Virus record (IMG/VR): IMGVR_UViG_3300028025_005067
Coordinates: 1-25,224 of that record
Source: a virus
Reading direction: 5' to 3' (one strand)
DNA: 25,224 nt
The position numbers were made by a program, and so were the translations under genes. The notes below the pieces were generated by a model. That model was not told the origin of the DNA. It worked only from the letters and a program-made list of their open reading frames with translations, and made no database searches. Shown here piece by piece: positions 17,366-23,133 of this stretch. Numbering within the stretch: the stretch's first letter is position 1; every line of letters begins with the position of its first letter.

Positions 17366-17567
17366 ACTTATCTAATTCAATTTTAACCTCATCACAATAA
17401 TGATATTCATCGAAGTATGCTATAGTAAGTGTTCTTCTTTTCTCATCATAAAGTATATTAAATCCAAATCCTTCTCTTCTAAGTGAGTAACTTTCTACTT
17501 CTTTTAAATCCACTATCTCACTCATATTCCATAAATCTTTTTGTTGTTGTTGTGTTGGTCTAGGCAT
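17364..17567 (-). CDS. Unknown protein of 67 residues, last gene of the minus module
   Basis: No family recognised. GAAAGGAT followed by ATG 17567 gives a good ribosome site. The protein begins MPRPTQQQQKDLW and is mixed charged, with strands predicted in the second half (FGFNILYDEKRRTLTIAYFD). It has one cysteine and no membrane segment. It is the only gene between a promoter with full consensus boxes (17703-17731) and the module terminator, with a leader of about 130 bases. Strong early expression of a small protein fits a host-directed role, but nothing in the sequence proves it. Confidence 0.65.
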   Translation of the reverse strand: MPRPTQQQQKDLWNMSEIVDLKEVESYSLRREGFGFNILYDEKRRTLTIAYFDEYHYCDEVKIELDK

Positions 17568-17696
17568 AATTATCCTTTCTCACATCAGGTATAATAGGTT
17601 TTTGTTACAGTCTGTTTTACACTGTTGCTATACTTGCAAGAAACTTCGTTTCTTGATTGACTCGCTTTCAAAACGCTCGTCAATGGAAAAACCTCT
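17568..17696 (-). promoter_or_regulatory. Structured 5' leader with three hairpins
   Basis: The transcript from the promoter at 17703-17731 would carry about 130 untranslated bases. It contains a perfect 8-bp hairpin (17637-17644 with 17648-17655, 3-base loop), an adjacent stem TTGAC/GTCAA (17657-17661 with 17679-17683), and ACAGT/ACTGT (17607-17611 with 17621-17625). No T-run follows any of them, and no known riboswitch was recognised. It may be a stabilising leader, a regulator binding site, or a small RNA overlapping the gene. Confidence 0.5.
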
Positions 17697-17702
17697 AAAA
17701 TC

Positions 17703-17731
17703 ATTATACTGTTACATTAAAATCTTGTCAA
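17703..17731 (-). promoter_or_regulatory. Consensus sigma-A promoter
   Basis: On the minus strand TTGACA (17731-17726) and TATAAT (17708-17703) are separated by exactly 17 bases: both boxes and the spacing are full consensus. It lies just after the RusA stop and points at the 67-aa gene. Transcription should start near 17696. Confidence 0.9.
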
Positions 17732-17755
17732 GTAATATTTTCTTGATGTGAATAT

Positions 17756-18202
17756 TTATTTTATAAATCTCTTTCTTTCATCCGCTAATTGAGAATGAAT
17801 CTTAATTTCTATTCTTGGATTTTCTTTGTCGAGTTCGACGGAGTTTATTCTTGGCATTGCAAAATAGTCATTGCCAAACACTCTAGGTTGTAATACATCA
17901 AATAGTAACTTTAGCATATTATGACTATCTCTAATTCGTAAATCAGGCATATAAAATACCATATCTACATAATACCAATTACCATCTTCTTCTACTTCCC
18001 ATTTGTTTTTCTTTGTTGCTAAGTTTATTAAACTTGTTGCAGTTCTTACATATTCCTCAGCGGTCTTTGTTAATCTTTTTCCACCACGTCCTGTATTATA
18101 ATACATGTGATTTACAGATGGAGGTAATGGTAATATAAATTTCAATTCTTTTTTAGTAAGTGCTTCTATTCGTTTTAAATCTTTCTTCTGTTTAACTTTC
18201 AA
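17756..18202 (-). CDS. rusA: RusA-like Holliday junction resolvase
   Basis: Cuts four-way DNA junctions made during replication and recombination, helping to resolve phage DNA before packaging. It has 148 residues, compared with about 120 for E. coli RusA. Visible family features are LPLPPSVNHMYYN (about 25-37), RIRDSHNMLKLLFDVLQ and FGNDYF. In E. coli RusA the active-site aspartates are D70, D72 and D91. Here the first and third are present, but the second is His (RDSHN in place of DxDN). The start is TTG 18202 with AGGGTGAT upstream; that site can be hidden in a hairpin. The gene has its own promoter at 18255-18283. Confidence 0.82.
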   Translation of the reverse strand: MKVKQKKDLKRIEALTKKELKFILPLPPSVNHMYYNTGRGGKRLTKTAEEYVRTATSLINLATKKNKWEVEEDGNWYYVDMVFYMPDLRIRDSHNMLKLLFDVLQPRVFGNDYFAMPRINSVELDKENPRIEIKIHSQLADERKRFIK

Positions 18203-18204
18203 GT

Positions 18205-18231
18205 CATCACCCTATTGTCGTATTGGTGATG
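18205..18231 (-). promoter_or_regulatory. Hairpin that can hide the rusA ribosome site
   Basis: On the minus strand CATCACC (18231-18225) is the exact complement of GGTGATG (18211-18205), with a 13-base loop. GGTGAT is the stretch that would pair with the 16S anti-SD end (ATCACC) just before the TTG start. Folding would block translation of rusA, so it may be a translational control or a weakening element. Confidence 0.55.
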
Positions 18232-18245
18232 TATATGTAACACCA

Positions 18246-18283
18246 CCTACGGTCATTATAGCACGTAGGATGGTATGTGTAAA
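18246..18283 (-). promoter_or_regulatory. Sigma-A promoter with extended -10 and palindrome over it
   Basis: On the minus strand TTTACA (18283-18278) and TATAAT (18260-18255) are 17 bases apart, and TG-N precedes the -10 box. The -35 box directly follows the dUTPase stop. An inverted repeat CCTACG (18269-18264) and CGTAGG (18251-18246) brackets the -10 box and could be an operator or form an RNA hairpin near the start. It drives rusA. Confidence 0.82.
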
Positions 18284-18787
18284 CTATTTTCCTGTACTGC
18301 CAATTCCACCAGTTCTGTTTTGCATGTCTGGTTCATCATTATCTGTGATTTCATATCTCATTATAATTCCTTGAGCTATTCTATCACCTTTTTTGGCCTC
18401 ATACGTTGTTCCTGTTGTATTTTTAATTGCCATGAATATGTTTCCACCTTCTTCACCAAACTCGTAATCAGCGTCAATTACAGGGCAATTAGGTATAACT
18501 AATCCATGCTTAATTCCAAGAGATGAACGAATGCGAATATCTAGCCACTGTCCTTCTTCAAGATGAACCTTGATGTCAGTAGGGAATGTTACAGTTTTGT
18601 TTGGCTCGAATCTATAATCCTTTGCTAATACAAAATCATAACCTGCTGAATTTGCAGTCTTTCTAATCGGAAGAGTAATCTCTGTTGGAAATTGGTGCTT
18701 TTGTTTTGTAGCAGTATTCTCAAATGTTTCAAATAATCTTCGTTTATTGTTATCTACAACACTAAACCTTGCGTTTGATTTTTGCAT
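18284..18787 (-). CDS. dut: dUTPase (deoxyuridine triphosphatase), trimeric family
   Basis: Hydrolyses dUTP to dUMP and pyrophosphate, keeping uracil out of DNA and feeding thymidylate synthesis by the ThyX-like enzyme in the same operon. All five motifs of the trimeric family are visible in 167 residues: SAGYDF (47-52), RSSLG (87-91), VIDADYEFG (103-111), KGDRIAQG (133-140) and RTGGIGSTGK (158-167, the C-terminal arm). An N-terminal extension of about 35 residues precedes the usual start of the fold. GGAGGATATTA precedes ATG 18787, which lies 26 bases inside the upstream prp-like gene. Confidence 0.93.
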   Translation of the reverse strand: MQKSNARFSVVDNNKRRLFETFENTATKQKHQFPTEITLPIRKTANSAGYDFVLAKDYRFEPNKTVTFPTDIKVHLEEGQWLDIRIRSSLGIKHGLVIPNCPVIDADYEFGEEGGNIFMAIKNTTGTTYEAKKGDRIAQGIIMRYEITDNDEPDMQNRTGGIGSTGK

Positions 18788-18959
18788 TAATATCCTCCAA
18801 TGCTATGTTTAATGGATATTGATTGGCCAATACTCTAAGTGCAAGTTGTGCAGATTGTAATACAGTAGACACACTTGCGCATACTATATCGTTTGTCTCT
18901 GCATAATTTGCATGACCCTCAATGTGAATTGAGTTTTTATCAAGTGTTATCTTAATCAT
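18762..18959 (-). CDS. prp: Miniature Prp-like cysteine protease
   Basis: Prp cuts the N-terminal extension off ribosomal protein L27 in Firmicutes and also trims capsid and scaffold proteins of staphylococcal phage 80alpha. The family signature is present: GHANYAETNDIVCASVS, residues 15-31, with catalytic-type H16 and C27 (H22 and C34 in S. aureus). The protein has only 65 residues compared with about 105-110 for bacterial Prp, so the C-terminal part is missing or reduced. AGGAGGAATT precedes ATG 18959; an in-frame upstream ATG overlaps the RNR gene and is not needed. The capsid protein at 2848 carries a matching cleavage motif. Confidence 0.8.
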   Translation of the reverse strand: MIKITLDKNSIHIEGHANYAETNDIVCASVSTVLQSAQLALRVLANQYPLNIALEDINAKIKRKV

Positions 18960-18967
18960 AATTCCTC

Positions 18968-21127
18968 CTAGAATACTGGACATGAACCCTTATCACATGA
19001 TTGAATGTTTACAACGTCTTTATCTGATTCGAATACTTCATATTTTTCAAGAAGTTTAATATCAAATTTAGACATTGATGCAGACAATGCTTCATATTGT
19101 TCTTTTGTAATTTCTTCATACGGTGCCAATTCATATGTTCCATTATCAGCAGGTAAGAATGAAACTCCAATCAAGTCATTCCAATTGTCTTTTAGTAGTT
19201 GTGGCAAAGAATCCCATTCATCTTCTTTTACATAAATGGTTATTGATGAGTTATGTGCGGTATAGTGTGTTTGGAATATTAAATAATTCTCAAACTGTTC
19301 TTGCAACGTCACATCTCTACTAGTCTTTGTTGCTCCTGATTCTATTGGGAAGTCAATTACTAATGTTGTTGCATTAGCCAATCTTTCTTCCATAGTTTCA
19401 CCTGGAGTAGCGACCTCTGGATTTATCGTCCATTTTAATTCTTTTGCAACTTGTACTAATGGGTCACTTGCATTGATTCGAACACGTCTGATGTAGTATG
19501 GTGCATATGAGTAATGCAATCCACTTGATACACCATTTGCCAATTGGCTTAATGTACCCTCTGGCTTGACCGTGGTGACGAGTAATGGTTCAGGTATACG
19601 CAACATCCTTGCATATGATGAAGCCTCAGCAGAGGCAACCTGCTCAAGGAATATGAGCATCTTTGATTCTTCTTCTGTTGAATATTGAAGAATATCCATT
19701 GCATCTTTCCAGCCAGTTACACTTGCACCTATTAATCTGTCTCTTTGATGAACTCTATTCCAATCAGGTAATTCTAAATTAAGACAAGTCATTCTTATTC
19801 CTGCTCTTACAGACAACCTCATTGCAGTTGCAAGTCCACCCATGTTTAACCGGATTATTCCAGTATCTTTATCTCTTATTACAAAAGCTTTAACATTTAC
19901 TGTTGTAAGATTACATACACCTTTATTGTCAAGTAGTATTTCTCCACATGGGTTTACACCTCTTGCATTTGGCCTACGTTTCTTTGCAGATTCCTCATTG
20001 TACCAGCCAGGTTCACCATTTTCTTTGATGAGTTCAACTAGATGTTTTATCTCATCGATAGTAGGTTCTTCTTTAAACACAATTGAGTTGTTGCTCATAG
20101 CTCTGTGAGATAAATTGGGATTCATCCAAAATTCTTTTTTAGCATTCATTACTTCTAAATCATCTTTATCAAACATAATCATCAATGCAGTTCTTCTAAC
20201 GCCACCAACAACAACATTTGCACCTTTTAGACAATTAATATCTAATAAATGAATAGGTCTTAATATTAAATACCCATCTTTATCTTTTTCAAGTGGTGCA
20301 AGTCTTGGGTCAATTTCATTGTCAAATACCATTTTGAATTTAGAAAACATCTCTTTTAATGGTTCATGACCTGATGCAGTACCGCCGAATGTTTCCAGCC
20401 TATCTCCTTTTGGTCTAATCGAGTTGTAACTAATTTTTATGTGCTTAACATATGAATATTGTTTTAATGTGATGAGCTTAAAGAATTCTTCAAGTGCTTT
20501 TACCCAGCCCTCTTTGGAATCTCCTACATAGATTTTTGCATATCCATTTTCAAGTAATCGAACATTTGTATGCTCAATTCTTTCTTCTTTTGGTAATGGT
20601 TTAAACTCTGAGTGTGTTAACTCAAAATCATTTCTTATGTGTGGGAATTGATATACAACATCTCTTGTAAGTCTAATCCCTACACCTGTTCCAACCAGTA
20701 GCAAGTAGAATATTTCTGACAAATCAGATACAGACTTTGGTTCACTAAATGCACAATTAAAATTTGCAAGTGGAAATAAGTCTGCTACCTTTGTGTCTGC
20801 TCCACCAATCCAATGAGTTCTACCTGATAAGAATTGACGTTGATTGAAAATGTTGTCAAACAAATGTTCAGCTTCTGCTGTTGATGAGTCAAAAGATTCT
20901 ACATAGTTGTCATACTTTGATTTGTTTCTTTCTTTGAAACCAATCGAAATATTATAGTCAACAGCTCTAGCCATTGCCTCTTTATATGTTTCTCTTCTTC
21001 TCTCTTCTCTTAACCATCTTGAATAAGTTCTTTGAAATATAAATTTCGCAAGCTCATTCATCTGTTCAGGATAATCATCATACTTTGCTAAAAATTCTTC
21101 TGACAAGAATATTAATTGTTTTTTCAT
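18968..21127 (-). CDS. nrdJ: Adenosylcobalamin-dependent ribonucleotide reductase, class II
   Basis: Reduces ribonucleoside triphosphates to deoxy forms using a cobalamin-derived thiyl radical; it needs no oxygen and no second subunit. It has 719 residues, close to the monomeric enzyme of Lactobacillus leichmannii (739). Key residues match that enzyme in spacing: C125 (NFNCAF) and C405 as the active-site redox pair, radical C394 and E396 in NPCGEI, and the C-terminal pair C711/C716 in SCDKGSCPVF. GTGVGIRLTRD (146-156) and VVVGGVRRTALM are also typical. GGAGGAATTTA precedes ATG 21127, which overlaps the previous stop (TAATG). Confidence 0.93.
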   Translation of the reverse strand: MKKQLIFLSEEFLAKYDDYPEQMNELAKFIFQRTYSRWLREERRRETYKEAMARAVDYNISIGFKERNKSKYDNYVESFDSSTAEAEHLFDNIFNQRQFLSGRTHWIGGADTKVADLFPLANFNCAFSEPKSVSDLSEIFYLLLVGTGVGIRLTRDVVYQFPHIRNDFELTHSEFKPLPKEERIEHTNVRLLENGYAKIYVGDSKEGWVKALEEFFKLITLKQYSYVKHIKISYNSIRPKGDRLETFGGTASGHEPLKEMFSKFKMVFDNEIDPRLAPLEKDKDGYLILRPIHLLDINCLKGANVVVGGVRRTALMIMFDKDDLEVMNAKKEFWMNPNLSHRAMSNNSIVFKEEPTIDEIKHLVELIKENGEPGWYNEESAKKRRPNARGVNPCGEILLDNKGVCNLTTVNVKAFVIRDKDTGIIRLNMGGLATAMRLSVRAGIRMTCLNLELPDWNRVHQRDRLIGASVTGWKDAMDILQYSTEEESKMLIFLEQVASAEASSYARMLRIPEPLLVTTVKPEGTLSQLANGVSSGLHYSYAPYYIRRVRINASDPLVQVAKELKWTINPEVATPGETMEERLANATTLVIDFPIESGATKTSRDVTLQEQFENYLIFQTHYTAHNSSITIYVKEDEWDSLPQLLKDNWNDLIGVSFLPADNGTYELAPYEEITKEQYEALSASMSKFDIKLLEKYEVFESDKDVVNIQSCDKGSCPVF

Positions 21128-21531
21128 TAAATTCCTCCGCTTGAAAGTCTAATGCATATAGATAGCACTTTTATCCTCAATCCATTTTCAACATTTATTA
21201 CTATGCATGGTCTTACATTATTTTCTGCTATATACATGTCCGCTTCAATTCTCTCTATTGGAAAGTGACTGAAAGTACGGTTTACTTCATTTATCGAAGC
21301 ATAACAATAGCTAGATTTACGGCTGAAAAGTTTATTTTTAACTAGGAATAGTCTTAACTCTTCGTCAGTTGAGTAACTTCTTTGATTCGGCCTATATTTT
21401 ATATACATCATGTCAAGTAATTCTATTAAAAATTCATCCTTTAATGCATCATCATAATCGATTGACAGCATTAAACTTTTTTCAGATATCTTTAGTTTAT
21501 TGAGTGCATCTAACACACTTATATTTACCAT
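21127..21531 (-). CDS. Unknown protein of 134 residues
   Basis: No family recognised. GGAGGCTTTGA precedes ATG 21531, which overlaps the stop of the nuclease gene, and its own stop overlaps the RNR start, so it is tightly coupled in the operon. The N-terminal half is helical with acidic patches (SLMLSIDYDDALKDEFLIEL, about 19-38), followed by KYRPNQRSYSTDEELRLFLV (about 45-64). The C-terminus ends in strands (CIVINVENGLRIKVLSI). Two or three cysteines are scattered with no metal pattern. A helper of the nuclease or reductase is possible by position only. Confidence 0.75.
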   Translation of the reverse strand: MVNISVLDALNKLKISEKSLMLSIDYDDALKDEFLIELLDMMYIKYRPNQRSYSTDEELRLFLVKNKLFSRKSSYCYASINEVNRTFSHFPIERIEADMYIAENNVRPCIVINVENGLRIKVLSICIRLSSGGI

Positions 21532-22562
21532 TCAAAGCCTCCGTTATTTTGTTTTCGCCACGATTCTATTTCAGCTCCTTCACATAAATTTGCTGTTTTT
21601 AGTGGACATGTTTTACACTTGAAGTACATTGATTTATCACCATTAGGAATACTCCACTCATTGTTTTGCATATGAGAGAATACTTCTTTTACTTCTTGTA
21701 TTGCCTTATTAATACTGATTGAATACACACGATTATTAACCTTACACTCATACACATCATCAGTTACTCTGACATATGTTCTACTTTTACCTTCTGCAAG
21801 ATAATAGAGTGTAAACTTACTCACTTCTCTTCCTGTGTGTTTTCTTACAGCATGAATATAAAGTGGTGGTTGTAGTTCTGTAACAATCTTCTGTCCAACA
21901 ACTACATGCCCAGTTTTATAATCTGATATTGCCAGCATAAGGCCGTCCTCATCGATTCTGTCCATGGTTATTGATACGTCTGGATATGAATCACCTATTG
22001 AGAAAACAATGTTCTCTTCGGCCATATATGGGCGATTAGGCATATCTTTTGATATGTCATAATATCCATCTATTGAATCTATTCCGATTTTGTACATATG
22101 TTCTCTATGCTGTTGAACATTTCTATCTTTGTAAAGATTCAAATCATTCTCAAACATCAAGTCCTCATACGTATTAAATATCTTTAAAAATTCATTCTTC
22201 ATATCTTTTATTGTTAATATCTCACCTATATTTGCTTTGTGAAATAGCTCATGCAAGTCTATTCCAACTTGAGCAAAAGATGAATGTGGCAGTTGGATGT
22301 TTTCAATGATTTCTTTATAAGCTCTATATGGACAAGACCTATATGATTCGATGTGAGAACGTCTGATAACTGTCGGTAGTTTTACATTTTCTTTGACCGT
22401 GTTTACCTCATCAATACTATTCATACAACATACGTCGCATATTGGTTTGCCTGAATCATTTAAAGCACAATCCTTGTGCATCTCACTGCCACACTTTGAA
22501 CATAATACGGATTCTTCATTTAGAATGAGTTTTCCGCATGACTTACATCTTTTGTGTTCCAT
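21525..22562 (-). CDS. RING-like zinc finger fused to Cas4/RecB-type Fe-S nuclease
   Basis: A 345-residue two-part protein. Residues 6-45 follow C-x2-C-x11-C-x2-C-x4-H-x2-C-x9-C-x2-C, a cross-brace pattern like the prokaryotic RING/PHD-type fingers. From about residue 66 comes a PD-(D/E)XK nuclease: RRSHIESYRSCPYRAY, GIDLHELFH (H104), D201 (MDRIDED), SDYKTG with D214 and K216, and QPPLY (Q231, Y235). C77 with C316, C319 and C327 (CKTCPLKTANLC) form the four-cysteine Fe-S site of Cas4/AddB-type enzymes. It probably degrades or trims DNA ends during replication or recombination. GGAG precedes ATG 22562; the gene overlaps the ThyX-like gene by 20 bases. Confidence 0.85.
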   Translation of the reverse strand: MEHKRCKSCGKLILNEESVLCSKCGSEMHKDCALNDSGKPICDVCCMNSIDEVNTVKENVKLPTVIRRSHIESYRSCPYRAYKEIIENIQLPHSSFAQVGIDLHELFHKANIGEILTIKDMKNEFLKIFNTYEDLMFENDLNLYKDRNVQQHREHMYKIGIDSIDGYYDISKDMPNRPYMAEENIVFSIGDSYPDVSITMDRIDEDGLMLAISDYKTGHVVVGQKIVTELQPPLYIHAVRKHTGREVSKFTLYYLAEGKSRTYVRVTDDVYECKVNNRVYSISINKAIQEVKEVFSHMQNNEWSIPNGDKSMYFKCKTCPLKTANLCEGAEIESWRKQNNGGFEW

Positions 22563-23133
22563 TCTCTTTTCTCCAATCTACTACTGGTGCTCTGTAATTC
22601 TGCAATTGCCTGTGGAATTTATCTGTATCACTATATCCACATGTATTCATATCAGGACAGAATCCACGGTAAACACATTCTGGAACACAAGCTTGAAATA
22701 GTTCTGGTTCTTTTAATTCTACTTCAATCAGAACCTTCTGCCAAGCTTCTTGTGTTTCTGGAGATGCGTTATGACACAGACGTTTCCTTGATATGTTAAT
22801 CAGTGATTGAGCATTTGCTTCTACTTCATGCACAACTGGTGTATCTTGTGGAGACTTGTATCGTAATACACCTGTTCTATCGCTTCTCTGTGTTTTAACA
22901 AAGTGCTCAATTCCAATTTTGTGTCTTACGAAATGTACACTTACCCAGTACATTAAGTCAACCCATTTCCAAGAAATAGTTAACCTACGAATAGGTGAGT
23001 GTTCTGCAAGAATCATACGTGCTTTCCATGATGAGTTAGGCTCTTTACTTACTTCATCTTTTCCAACAGTAGACCTTGCAGAGTTTAGCACATCAATCCA
23101 ATTACCTTTTACTTTAAAACCTGTTACTTTCAT
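22543..23133 (-). CDS. thyX: Divergent FAD-dependent thymidylate synthase (ThyX-like)
   Basis: ThyX makes dTMP from dUMP with FAD, NADPH and methylene-tetrahydrofolate. In 196 residues the family pattern is recognisable but altered: EHSPIRRLTISWKWVD (44-59), HFVRHKIGIEHFVKTQRSDR (67-86) in place of the usual RHR-x7-S motif, and LINISRKRLC with C-terminal PECVYRGFCP. The last region has C153, C159 and C165, which could bind metal. The neighbours (dUTPase making dUMP, RNR) fit a thymidylate role. The start ATG 23133 directly follows the dnaE stop, with GGAGGT upstream. Sequence divergence keeps some doubt about the activity. Confidence 0.65.
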   Translation of the reverse strand: MKVTGFKVKGNWIDVLNSARSTVGKDEVSKEPNSSWKARMILAEHSPIRRLTISWKWVDLMYWVSVHFVRHKIGIEHFVKTQRSDRTGVLRYKSPQDTPVVHEVEANAQSLINISRKRLCHNASPETQEAWQKVLIEVELKEPELFQACVPECVYRGFCPDMNTCGYSDTDKFHRQLQNYRAPVVDWRKENGTQKM

